Origin: Alphaproteobacteria bacterium
GTDB lineage: Bacteria > Pseudomonadota > Alphaproteobacteria > Puniceispirillales > Puniceispirillaceae
Length of the DNA: 64,000 nt
Direction of reading: 5' to 3'
Assembly (NCBI GenBank): GCA_016780775.1
Contig: JADHLI010000001.1
Coordinates: 62,001 to 126,000, forward strand
Positions 45,224 through 53,670 of the stretch are shown here, piece after piece. The notes below the pieces were generated by a model. That model was given only the letters and a program-made list of their open reading frames with translations, ran no database searches and had not been told where the DNA came from. How positions within the stretch are numbered: position 1 is the first letter of the stretch; each line of letters opens with the position of its first letter. The translations under genes and the position numbers were made by a program.

Positions 45224-46119
45224 GGTCGTCTGGGGCGTTGCTGTTTATGTTTGTTTCTATTAGCTGGGGTGGCTTTCTGGCCAGATGGTTTTGTCTTAAG
45301 GCGCAATTTTGGCGCGCTGCCTGCTTGTTTCTCGCCCTTAGCATCTATCGCATCTGATGGCAGGCCAAGTTGCTGTGCCAAGACAGATGGCTTGACTTCT
45401 TCTACCCCGCCTGCCTCTAGCTTGCCGAGCAAGAACGGGCCATAGGATAGGCGCAGAAGGCGGGTCACAGGATAGCCTAGATATTCCATGATATTGCGCA
45501 CCTCACGGTTGCGCCCTTCTTTAATAGCAACAGTAAGCCATGCATTACTGTTTTTCTGGGTATCAAGGCGGGCAAGGATTGGGCCATATTGGACCCCGTC
45601 TATATTTACCCCTTCTGCAATTTCTTCGAGCTTTGCTTCTTCGACGCGGCCATGAACCCTAACCCGGTATTTGCGCGTCCATCCAGTTGCTGGCAGTTCC
45701 AGATGGCGGGCAAGCTCCCCATCATTAGTTAGCAATAAAAGCCCTTCAGAATCGATATCCAGCCGCCCGATGGAGATAACGCGCGGCAGGCTTTCTGGCA
45801 ATTTTGTGAAAATCGTATCACGCCCCTTTTCATCCTTATTAGATACAACAAGGCCGCGCGGTTTATGATAGCGCCAAAGACGCGGCGGCTCAGCCTTACT
45901 CAAGCGGACATTATCTACCTCAATTATATCGCTCTCAGTAACCGTGAAAGCTGGGCTTTCTAGCAGCACACCATTTACCTTCACCCTGCCATCAGCGATA
46001 TAAACTTCTGCTTCTCGGCGAGAGCAAATGCCAGCTCTGGCAATGCGTTTGGCAATACGTTCTGGCTTCTCGCTAGGGGTGAAGCTAAAACCAGTAGATT
46101 TTTGTGGACGATTTTTCAT
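45220..46119 (-). CDS. rluB: Pseudouridine synthase, RsuA/RluB family
   Basis: Converts uridine to pseudouridine in rRNA. An S4 RNA-binding domain (RIAKRIARAGICSRREAEVYIADGRVKVNG) at about residues 20-50 precedes the catalytic domain with GRLDIDSEGLLLLTNDG (catalytic aspartate) near 117-133 and KEGRNREVRNIMEYLG. The last 50 residues are basic and rich in Lys, Pro and Gln (QKATPANRNKHKQQRPRRP). It is translationally coupled to rsmD. RluB (23S U2605) is the best guess over RsuA/RluE. Confidence 0.88.
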   Translation of the reverse strand: MKNRPQKSTGFSFTPSEKPERIAKRIARAGICSRREAEVYIADGRVKVNGVLLESPAFTVTESDIIEVDNVRLSKAEPPRLWRYHKPRGLVVSNKDEKGRDTIFTKLPESLPRVISIGRLDIDSEGLLLLTNDGELARHLELPATGWTRKYRVRVHGRVEEAKLEEIAEGVNIDGVQYGPILARLDTQKNSNAWLTVAIKEGRNREVRNIMEYLGYPVTRLLRLSYGPFLLGKLEAGGVEEVKPSVLAQQLGLPSDAIDAKGEKQAGSAPKLRLKTKPSGQKATPANRNKHKQQRPRRP

Positions 46120-46161
46120 GGATTTGTTGTAAGCTACCCAGAATAAGATAGCAAATCCCAG

Positions 46162-46647
46162 ATGAAGTTAACGAAGAAGATAGAGGCGAGCATAAAGATA
46201 ATTTCAGATAAGGTCATGGCATATGCGCTTGAGCTTGCCAAATCTGCTGGCCAAGCAGGCGAGGTGCCTGTTGCGGCTATCATTACAGATGTAGATGGCG
46301 AGATTGTTGCTGAGGCAGCAAACGCGATGCATCAGCTGAGTAGTGCAACTGCGCATGCCGAAATGCGCGCAATAGAACAAGCTATGCAAAAAACCGGCCT
46401 TGCCCGGCTAACAGCATATGACATCTGGGTAACTTTGGAGCCCTGCGCAATGTGTGCAGGAGCTATCAGCCATGCCCGCTTGCGGCGGCTCTATTTCGGT
46501 GCATATGATCCCAAAGGCGGGGCGGTTGAACATGGCCCTTGCCTGTTCAGCCAGAAAACCACCCATCACCAGCCTGAAATTATTGGCGGTATTCAGCAAA
46601 CAGCCTGCGCAGATTTGTTAAAGCAGTTTTTCTCAGAAAAGCGCTAA
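46162..46647 (+). CDS. tadA: tRNA(adenine34) deaminase-type nucleoside deaminase
   Basis: A zinc-dependent deaminase that makes inosine at the wobble position of tRNA(Arg). The zinc/catalytic motifs are HAEMRAIEQA (His and Glu) near residues 60-69 and TLEPCAMCAGAISHARLRRLYFGAYDPKGGAVEHG near 91-125. Known TadA proteins begin around the second ATG (46216, MAYALELAKSAGQAGEVPVAAI), so the first 18 residues may be untranslated. The gene overlaps the convergent purD by four bases. Confidence 0.87.
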   Translation: MKLTKKIEASIKIISDKVMAYALELAKSAGQAGEVPVAAIITDVDGEIVAEAANAMHQLSSATAHAEMRAIEQAMQKTGLARLTAYDIWVTLEPCAMCAGAISHARLRRLYFGAYDPKGGAVEHGPCLFSQKTTHHQPEIIGGIQQTACADLLKQFFSEKR

Positions 46648-47903
46648 TCGGCGGCGATATCCCCTCGGTAAAACCCGTCATCCCATTTTATTTCTGCTAC
46701 CCCTTGATAGGCCATCGCGCGTGCCTGCTCACGGCTGGCTCCAAGTGCGGTAACACATAAAACCCGGCCGCCATTGGCTATAATTTGGCCATCTTCATCT
46801 GTTGCTGTACCAGCATGGAAAACAAGGCAGCCAGATGCGCTTTCCAGCGTTTCTGCCCCAATTATGGTACTGCCCTTATCATAACTGCCAGGATAGCCCT
46901 TTGCCGCCATTACCACCGTGACCGCGCTGTCTTGTGAGAAGCGCATAGCAAAATTTTGCAATCCACCTTCGGTGGTTGTGTAAATCGCGGATAGCAGGTC
47001 AGATTGCAAACGCGGCAGGATAACCTGTGCTTCAGGATCGCCAAACCGGCAGTTAAATTCAATCACTTGCGGCCCTTTATCTGTTAACATCAGACCTGCA
47101 TATAAAATGCCGCGATAGGGCATGCCCTCATCTGCCATACCGTCGGCAACAGGTTGGATAATCTTCTCCATTATTTGCTGACGCAGCGCATCGGTTTCAA
47201 ACCTTGATGGGCTAACTGCGCCCATGCCGCCAGTATTAGGCCCTTCATCATTATCAAAGGCGCGTTTATGGTCTTGGGCAGAGGCGAGCCAAAGTGCATC
47301 TTTTCCATCTAGCAAAGCAAAGGCTGAAAATTCAGGCCCGCTTATGCGCTCTTCTACGAGTATTTGCGCACTCGCCGACCCAAAACGCCCGCCTAACATC
47401 TCATCAATGCTCAGCGCTGCTTCTTCTGTGGTATCGCAAACAGTCACGCCTTTACCTGCGGCCAGCCCATCTGCTTTGACTACACACCCGCCAACAAGCG
47501 TGCTTGCAAATGCCTTTGCAGCGCGCGCATCGGTGAAATAGTTCCATTGCGGCTGTGGGATGTTATGGCGGCTACAAAATTCGCGCCCAAAGCGCTTTGA
47601 GCCTTCAAGCTGAGCAGCTGCGGCAGTTGGACCAAATGCGCTAATACCCTCGGCTTCCAAGCGATCGCTTAAGCCATCTACAAGCGGGACTTCAGGGCCA
47701 ATAACTACGATATCTGCGGCTTCTGTCTTGGCGAGCGAAACCAGCCCATCAATATCATCAGCAGCAATATTTGCCAGCTTGCCAAATGCGGCTGCGCCTG
47801 GATTACCTGGCGTGATGATAATCGTATCACAAAGGGGGCTGTCAGATATTGCCCATGCAAGCGCATGTTCACGCCCGCCACTGCCTATTAAAAGAATTTT
47901 CAT
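46644..47903 (-). CDS. purD: Phosphoribosylamine-glycine ligase
   Basis: Second step of purine synthesis: joins phosphoribosylamine and glycine with ATP. The ATP-grasp enzyme starts KILLIGSGGREHALAWA and shows FGPTAAAAQLEGSK, KADGLAAGKGVTV near 148-160, DNDEGPNTGGMGA near 219-231 and EFNCRFGDPEAQ near 285-296. Length 419 is normal. It is divergent from xseA; an exact 18-nt tandem duplication lies just upstream of its start. Confidence 0.96.
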   Translation of the reverse strand: MKILLIGSGGREHALAWAISDSPLCDTIIITPGNPGAAAFGKLANIAADDIDGLVSLAKTEAADIVVIGPEVPLVDGLSDRLEAEGISAFGPTAAAAQLEGSKRFGREFCSRHNIPQPQWNYFTDARAAKAFASTLVGGCVVKADGLAAGKGVTVCDTTEEAALSIDEMLGGRFGSASAQILVEERISGPEFSAFALLDGKDALWLASAQDHKRAFDNDEGPNTGGMGAVSPSRFETDALRQQIMEKIIQPVADGMADEGMPYRGILYAGLMLTDKGPQVIEFNCRFGDPEAQVILPRLQSDLLSAIYTTTEGGLQNFAMRFSQDSAVTVVMAAKGYPGSYDKGSTIIGAETLESASGCLVFHAGTATDEDGQIIANGGRVLCVTALGASREQARAMAYQGVAEIKWDDGFYRGDIAAD

Positions 47904-47922
47904 TAATGCCTCATCTTTTGCG

Positions 47923-47958
47923 CCAGATATGTTTTGCCAGCCAGATATGTTTTGCCAG
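47923..47958. repeat. Exact 18-nt tandem duplication
   Basis: CCAGATATGTTTTGCCAG is repeated without change at 47923 and 47941, between the divergent purD and xseA genes and 20 bases upstream of the purD ATG. Perfect identity suggests a recent event. Confidence 0.95.
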
Positions 47959-48004
47959 ATAGGGACAAAATCGCTATTGGTTTTTTCTAGCTTAACCTAA
48001 CGTG

Positions 48005-49462
48005 ATGTACCATACTCTGCAAATGCCAACCGAACAATCAGATGCATTAACTAATACGCCCTATCTGACCATCGAAGAGTTGAGCTCTGCGGTGAAGAAA
48101 ACGATTGAGGGGCGGTTTGAGTTTGTGCGGGTGCGCGGTGAGGTATCGCAATTGCGAGTACCGGCCTCTGGCCATGTTTATTTTGCGCTTAAGGATGAGA
48201 AAAACACGCTATCTTCGGTGATATGGCGTGGCTCTGCTGCGCTTCTATCTGTTCAGCCAGAAGAAGGCTTGGATGTTATCTGCTCTGGCAAAATGACCAC
48301 TTTTGGTGGCCAGTCTCGCTATCAGCTGATTGTCAGTGACGTTGAAATTGCCGGCGAAGGCGCACTTCTGAAACAGCTGGAGGCACGGCGCCGCAAGCTA
48401 GCAGATGAGGGGCTGTTTGATGTCGCGCGCAAACGACCGCTGCCTGCTTTTCCTAAATCTATTGGCGTGGTAACCAGCCCAACAGGGGCGGTGATTCGCG
48501 ATATTCTGCATCGTCTGTCTGAGCGCTTTGGCGTGCGGGTGCTGGTTTGGGGCGTGAATGTGCAAGGTTCGGGGTCTGCTGAACAAATTGCCGCTGCTAT
48601 TGAAGGGTTTAACAAATTGCCGGAGACAGGGGAGGTTGCGCGTCCAGACCTGCTGATTGTGGCCAGAGGTGGCGGCTCTATTGAAGATTTATGGTCGTTC
48701 AATGAGGAGATTGTGGTACGTGCGGCGGCGGCGTCCGCAATCCCGCTTATCTCTGCTGTCGGGCATGAAACAGATACAACCTTAATTGATTATGCATCAG
48801 ATTTGCGCGCGCCGACCCCAACCGCCGCCGCAGAACTTGCCACCCCCGTTGCAGCAGATATTAAGGCTGGCCTCACAGATAAACAAGCAAGGCTGGAGCG
48901 TGCTGCCGGTCGCCAGATTGAAGCTGCACAGCAGAATTTGCGCGGGTTGCAGCGCGGACTTTTGCATCCGCGTGAGCTTATTGCCCGTCACCAGCAATCA
49001 GTGGATATCGCTGCTTCTAGCTTACATAACGGGTTGTTACGGCGTATGGAGGGGGCAGCTACCCGCCTTGCAAATCTAGCAGAAAGGCTCGGCTCTCCTA
49101 GCCAACGCCTAGCACAGGTTAGCGAGCGTTTGTTGGTTTGCGGTAATCAGCTTGATAATCTGATAGCTCGCCAGTTCGATATACAAACACAAAAGCTTGC
49201 ACAAGCTGGCAGATTGTTAGAGGCAAACTCGTATCAGCGGGTATTGGAGCGCGGCTTTGCCCTTGTCACCTATACAAGTGGCGCGGCCATTAAACGCAGT
49301 GCCGAAGCCCCAAAAGGGGCGGAAGTTGTAATTCAGTTTGTGGATGCGGCGCGTCATGCCAGCCTAGATGGGGGCGAGACACCGCCTAAAGCACCGAAAA
49401 AAGATAGCTCTAAAAAACCCCGCAAAACAGACCCATCTCCTGACCAAAACGAGCTGTTTTAA
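48005..49462 (+). CDS. xseA: Exodeoxyribonuclease VII large subunit
   Basis: Degrades single-stranded DNA together with XseB. The N-terminal OB fold has EFVRVRGEVSQLRVPASGHVYFALKDE near residues 38-64. The catalytic core has GVVTSPTGAVIRDILHRL near 154-171, IVARGGGSIEDLWSFNEE near 218-235 and SAVGHETDTTLIDYASDLRAPTPTAAAE. A coiled coil follows. The last 35 residues are lysine-rich (KAPKKDSSKKPRKTD). A GTG one codon upstream is an alternative start. Confidence 0.96.
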   Translation: MYHTLQMPTEQSDALTNTPYLTIEELSSAVKKTIEGRFEFVRVRGEVSQLRVPASGHVYFALKDEKNTLSSVIWRGSAALLSVQPEEGLDVICSGKMTTFGGQSRYQLIVSDVEIAGEGALLKQLEARRRKLADEGLFDVARKRPLPAFPKSIGVVTSPTGAVIRDILHRLSERFGVRVLVWGVNVQGSGSAEQIAAAIEGFNKLPETGEVARPDLLIVARGGGSIEDLWSFNEEIVVRAAAASAIPLISAVGHETDTTLIDYASDLRAPTPTAAAELATPVAADIKAGLTDKQARLERAAGRQIEAAQQNLRGLQRGLLHPRELIARHQQSVDIAASSLHNGLLRRMEGAATRLANLAERLGSPSQRLAQVSERLLVCGNQLDNLIARQFDIQTQKLAQAGRLLEANSYQRVLERGFALVTYTSGAAIKRSAEAPKGAEVVIQFVDAARHASLDGGETPPKAPKKDSSKKPRKTDPSPDQNELF

Positions 49463-49483
49463 CGCGCAGGCTTAAAACGATAC

Positions 49484-50407
49484 TTACTTTTGTAAATCTT
49501 TACCCCAACGACGATGCGGCCACAGCCATTGTTCAGGGTTTGCTCGTATCCAAGCTTCAAAGTTCTTATTCATTTCGCGCGCTGCAGCTAGAATTTCGGC
49601 ATCGCTTGCTGTCTTGTCTAGATGGATAGGCGGGGATAATTTTACCTGTATCTGGCAGCCATCATGGCGAATGGTCTGGGCATAATAAATAGGCACACCA
49701 GATTTGGCAGCAATTTTAAAATGAGCGATAGCTGTTTTCGCTGGATGGCCAAAAAACGCTACTTCCTCACCTTCCCGAAGCTGCTGGTCCGCTAAAATCA
49801 TCATATAGCCGCCTTTGCGCACAAGTGATATCATCCCCATCGCCGCTTCACGGCCTTTCTGATAGATATCTGCTTCTGCTGTTCTAGCCCGCCTGTTTAG
49901 TAAAAAAGATATATAAGGATTGTTCAAAGGCCGGAAAATAAGCCCTGTTTTCAGCCCCAGATGCGGACCTATCATCGCCAGCGCTTCCCAATTACCCAAA
50001 TGCGCACCAATAATAAAGCCGCCCTTATTTCCTTTGGTATTTTTCTGAGCGTTTGCGTGCAGATATTCAGCGCCCTCAAACTGTATATAGCCGCCTTTTA
50101 ACATCGCTTCCAATTTAGGATATTCGCCGATATTACGGCCTAAATTCCGCCACATCCCTTTCAAGATAGCGGCGCGCTCATCAGCTGTTAATTCTGGCAT
50201 TGCCCATTCAAGTTGGCGTCCAGCACGCTGATGCCAGGGGGTGAGCGGGCCAATAAGGGCGAATAGGCTTCCAAAAATAAAGCTGGCGCCGCGAATATTT
50301 AACAAGGCGATAAAACCAAGCATTATTGCTAGAAGCAGGGTTTCTGCTGGCCAGAGGATGAACCGGTAAAACAGTCTAGCTGGCAGACGGCGATAAGATA
50401 ATGACAT
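49484..50407 (-). CDS. Lipid A biosynthesis late acyltransferase (LpxL/HtrB family)
   Basis: Adds a secondary acyl chain to lipid A at the inner membrane. One N-terminal hydrophobic segment (about 22-46) is followed by the acyltransferase HX4D/E block GAHLGNWEAL near residues 132-141 and the block YMMILADQQLREGEEVAFFGHPAK near 196-219. Length 307 fits. It is the last gene of a likely operon DUF374-waaA-lpxK-this, three bases after lpxK. Confidence 0.9.
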   Translation of the reverse strand: MSLSYRRLPARLFYRFILWPAETLLLAIMLGFIALLNIRGASFIFGSLFALIGPLTPWHQRAGRQLEWAMPELTADERAAILKGMWRNLGRNIGEYPKLEAMLKGGYIQFEGAEYLHANAQKNTKGNKGGFIIGAHLGNWEALAMIGPHLGLKTGLIFRPLNNPYISFLLNRRARTAEADIYQKGREAAMGMISLVRKGGYMMILADQQLREGEEVAFFGHPAKTAIAHFKIAAKSGVPIYYAQTIRHDGCQIQVKLSPPIHLDKTASDAEILAAAREMNKNFEAWIRANPEQWLWPHRRWGKDLQK

Positions 50408-50410
50408 TTG

Positions 50411-51406
50411 CTAGCCCCCTTTTTTATCTAGATAGGGGGTGAGGGTCTGCATTAATCGCCCTGCATCGTCATCATCTAGCATCAGGCTAACATCAAGCAC
50501 CAATATCCGCTCACGCCATTCTGGCGGCAAGCGCACCCAGTCTTTTTGCGTGGTAATCAGCTCTGCTCCTAATTGCGTGGCTTCTAAATGCAGGCGGGTT
50601 AAATCTGCCTCGCTATAGGGGTGATGATCCGCAAAAGGAAGGGTTTTAACAAGAACAGCGCCGCATTCTTCAAGCGTGTCAAAAAAACCTTGTGGCCGGC
50701 CAATCCCTGCAAAACCAAGCAAGCTCCGTCCCTTAATCTCTTCTGCTGTCTCAGGGTTAGGGAGTAAGCGGGGTGATAAGCAGGTTAGGTCTTGCGGCAA
50801 ACCCTGCTTAAGGTTGGTTTTATCTATGCCATTTATGACCACGATATCAATGAAAGGCAGAGCAGCCTTCAGGCTTTGGCGAAGCGGGCCTGAAGGCAGT
50901 ATTCGGCCATTGCCAAGTCCAACCACCCCATCAAAAACCGCCAGCGTTATATCCTTTTTCAGCCATGGATTTTGCATCCCATCATCCATGATAATTACAT
51001 CAGCAGGCAGATTGGCGGCGATAAAGCGCGCCCCTGCAACCCGGTCATGGCTGACGCAAACCAAGTTATTTTGGCTTAGCATCAGGGCTTCATCCCCAAT
51101 ATCCGCCGCGCTATGTAAATTAGGGTCAGCGATGATAGGCCCTTTTTGTTTCCCGCCATACCCTCTGGTTAAAATACAGGTAGTGTAATCATGGCCTCGA
51201 AGAAGCTGGCATAAATATGCGGTAAAAGGGGTTTTGCCCGTACCGCCAACCGAAATATTGCCAACACAAATCACGGGAAGTTGGGCTTGTTCAGGCTTAA
51301 TCCAAGCAAGCCTTGCCGCAGTTATTCCGCGCCAAACCCAGCTCAAAGGCAGCAAGGCAGATGAGAGGATTGTCTTATCATTCCAAAATTTTGGCGCTTT
51401 GTTCAT
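50411..51406 (-). CDS. lpxK: Tetraacyldisaccharide 4'-kinase
   Basis: Phosphorylates the lipid A disaccharide at the 4' position. The P-loop appears as NISVGGTGKTPFTAYL near residues 49-64, and the acidic metal site as IIMDDGMQNP near 138-147; FADHHPYSEADL is the third family block. Its ATG overlaps the waaA stop (ATGA), giving translational coupling. Length 331 is normal. Confidence 0.95.
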   Translation of the reverse strand: MNKAPKFWNDKTILSSALLPLSWVWRGITAARLAWIKPEQAQLPVICVGNISVGGTGKTPFTAYLCQLLRGHDYTTCILTRGYGGKQKGPIIADPNLHSAADIGDEALMLSQNNLVCVSHDRVAGARFIAANLPADVIIMDDGMQNPWLKKDITLAVFDGVVGLGNGRILPSGPLRQSLKAALPFIDIVVINGIDKTNLKQGLPQDLTCLSPRLLPNPETAEEIKGRSLLGFAGIGRPQGFFDTLEECGAVLVKTLPFADHHPYSEADLTRLHLEATQLGAELITTQKDWVRLPPEWRERILVLDVSLMLDDDDAGRLMQTLTPYLDKKGG

Positions 51407-52737
51407 GGTTTTGGTAATGGTTTCGGTACTGTTTTCTGCGATAGATTGTCCAAAAGATAGTCTGCCGTCTTTGCGGCTCTACTACAAGCTTCTGTTGTGA
51501 TGGCGGCAATCTTGGTTTTATTTTTGGCAGTGATAAGCGCATGTCCTTTTTTTAGTGCGTTAAGCTTATCAGCCAGCAACACCCCTAGCGCTTTTTCATC
51601 CTCCGCAAGCTCTATTAAGCCAGCTTTGCTCAAACTATCAAATGCATCTTTATTTTTAAAACGTGATGGCCCTGCAAGGATAGGCGTTTCAAACAGCGCT
51701 ATTTCAAGCGGGTTATGCCCGCCCACATCCACAAAACTGCCGCCAAGAATAATAATATTCGCAAGCCTATATAAGCTGCCCATCTCCCCTAGACTATCAC
51801 AGATAAAGACATTGTCTTGCTGCTGGGGAACATCACCTTTACTGCGCTGGCCAGGTCTGGTCTGTGTGTTGTTCTGTATTTTTGCGGCAATATCATTGCC
51901 ACGTTCAGGATGGCGCGGGGCTATAATCAGGAAATGTGCTAAACCGCTATCGCTTGCCTGTTTGCTCGCCGCAAGGATAAGTTCATCCTCCCCTTTATGG
52001 GTACTGGCCGCAAGCAGGATAGGGCGCGTATCTGCTGCCTCTGAAAGCATCGCCACGAGTGCTGTATTTGCGGGTAAGCTTGCAGGGGCGACCTTTAACG
52101 AGCCGCCAATTTGGATATGTGGCTTTTGGTTTTTATCGCCAGCTAATTGTCTAAATTTATCGGCTTGCTGTGTGTCTACGGTAAAAATATCTTGTGGCGC
52201 GCTAAAAATGATACGGGCTAAAAGCGCTCTTTTTTGCCATGCTTGATAGGCTTTATCGGAAAGCTGGGCAGATGCAAAGCAAAGCGGAATGTTTCTAGCA
52301 GCGGTAGCGCAGATTAAATTTGGCCAGAAATCACTTTCCAGCATTACAGCATAATCTGGCTGCCAGTGATCTAAAAACCGTTCCACCCATTGAAGATTAT
52401 CTAGCGGCTGATAGCCATGCAAAATTGCGTTATCACCATGCTCGGCAATACGGGTCGCCGCGGTGATTGTGTTGGTGGTAATCAAGATATTCACGTCTGG
52501 CCGCTTATCGCGCAGGCAGGTTGCCAGCGTTAGCGCGGCAACACTTTCGCCAACTGATACCGCATGCAGCCAGAAAAGCCTTCCTTTGGGACGTTCTTGG
52601 CTATATCGCCCATAACGCTCTTTCAGCCTTTTTTTGTCTTCGCGCCCACGCCATGCCCGGCTATGCAGATGCAAGATGGCAAATGGCGTAACAAACGACC
52701 ATAAACGGTTATAGCTAGCAAGGGGATAGGGCTGCAT
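51403..52737 (-). CDS. waaA: 3-deoxy-D-manno-octulosonic acid (Kdo) transferase
   Basis: Adds Kdo from CMP-Kdo to lipid IV-A at the inner membrane. A GT-B glycosyltransferase: LFWLHAVSVGESVAALTLA near residues 57-75 (catalytic glutamate), MLESDFWPNL, then SLGEMGSLYRLANIIILGGSFVDVGGHNPLE near 315-345 in the C-terminal half. ATG 52737 overlaps the upstream stop by one base; a GTG directly before it is possible. lpxK follows with a 4-bp overlap. Confidence 0.95.
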   Translation of the reverse strand: MQPYPLASYNRLWSFVTPFAILHLHSRAWRGREDKKRLKERYGRYSQERPKGRLFWLHAVSVGESVAALTLATCLRDKRPDVNILITTNTITAATRIAEHGDNAILHGYQPLDNLQWVERFLDHWQPDYAVMLESDFWPNLICATAARNIPLCFASAQLSDKAYQAWQKRALLARIIFSAPQDIFTVDTQQADKFRQLAGDKNQKPHIQIGGSLKVAPASLPANTALVAMLSEAADTRPILLAASTHKGEDELILAASKQASDSGLAHFLIIAPRHPERGNDIAAKIQNNTQTRPGQRSKGDVPQQQDNVFICDSLGEMGSLYRLANIIILGGSFVDVGGHNPLEIALFETPILAGPSRFKNKDAFDSLSKAGLIELAEDEKALGVLLADKLNALKKGHALITAKNKTKIAAITTEACSRAAKTADYLLDNLSQKTVPKPLPKP

Positions 52738-53402
52738 CACATTTTGCCTGTCTGTGCGTTATCGCACGCCTCTACCAGCGCGTTTAGCCTGTCTTCCAGC
52801 ATTTTTCTCATGGCTTCCAATGCATCTTTATCTTTGGTTTTTTCCAATATTATCGCATCCGAATAAATCAGAGTGGCACGACCAAAAGGTTTAGGAAAGC
52901 GCATTTTATCCCAGCTTGGCGCAGTCCATAATCTCTTCCCAGACCAAGCGGCAAGCGTTATTGGTGCCCCAGTTAACTGGGATAGGCTGACCGGGCCCAT
53001 TGATAGGCCTCGCCGTGGCCCTCGCGGCCCATCAGGCGTGATGATAACTGACCGTCCTGATTTAATCTCACCAACCAGCTGGCGCAGGCCAGAAGCCGCT
53101 TTACGGTTGCTGCTGCCCCAGATGGGACGCAAACCAAATAGGCGCGATGCCCCGGCTAGTACCTTGCCATCAGGATGCGGGGATTGCAGCGCTGAGCAGC
53201 CGCTAGGCAGAAGCGGGCTCATGACAAATAAATGTTCATGCCAGAAAATGATAATTTGCGGCTGTGTTTTCATTCTTGTTTTTAAGGCTTCGTGCCCTTG
53301 CTGATGCCAGCGCCGAAACCCCACCAATAGCGCCATCACCGCAGCTAGTAGCAAGCTGATCACAAAAGAGCCTATGGTTGAACGAAGAGCAGATTTAAGC
53401 AT
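52737..53402 (-). CDS. DUF374 lysophospholipid acyltransferase family protein
   Basis: A membrane acyltransferase-like protein usual beside waaA in alphaproteobacteria. The DUF374 motifs are IIFWHEHLFVMSPLL near residues 39-53, SSNRKAASGLRQLV near 86-99, and SVIITPDGPRGPRRGLSMG near 107-125. ATG 53402 gives 221 residues, the family's normal size, with GAGGT just upstream; the open frame extends to 53570 without support. It probably adds or exchanges an acyl chain on a lipid A-related lipid, but the reaction is not established for most members. Confidence 0.82.
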   Translation of the reverse strand: MLKSALRSTIGSFVISLLLAAVMALLVGFRRWHQQGHEALKTRMKTQPQIIIFWHEHLFVMSPLLPSGCSALQSPHPDGKVLAGASRLFGLRPIWGSSNRKAASGLRQLVGEIKSGRSVIITPDGPRGPRRGLSMGPVSLSQLTGAPITLAAWSGKRLWTAPSWDKMRFPKPFGRATLIYSDAIILEKTKDKDALEAMRKMLEDRLNALVEACDNAQTGKM

Positions 53403-53670
53403 GACCTCACCAGCATAAAAAAAAGCCATATCTGGTGCTAGCATAAAGCAGATAAAGAGCTGCTTTTCTAGCTGGCATGTCAGATATGCCCTCGCACCAT
53501 AGAGAAAACCGTTTTTTGTGTCTATATCAGCCCTAATTAGCACAATCCTAGATGACCGGGCAAAAACCAATGCTATCTGTACAGAGGCGCGCAGGCCATG
53601 CTAGTAAAGGGGTGAATTTCGCGAAGATTTTGTCGTTAAAATTTTTGTTTAGGCTTTAGGTGAACCAGCT

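Noticed and set aside
53403-53570. N-terminal extension of the DUF374 acyltransferase frame
   Set aside because: No ribosome site, unlike the family's N-terminus, and the 221-residue form from 53402 has the normal length.
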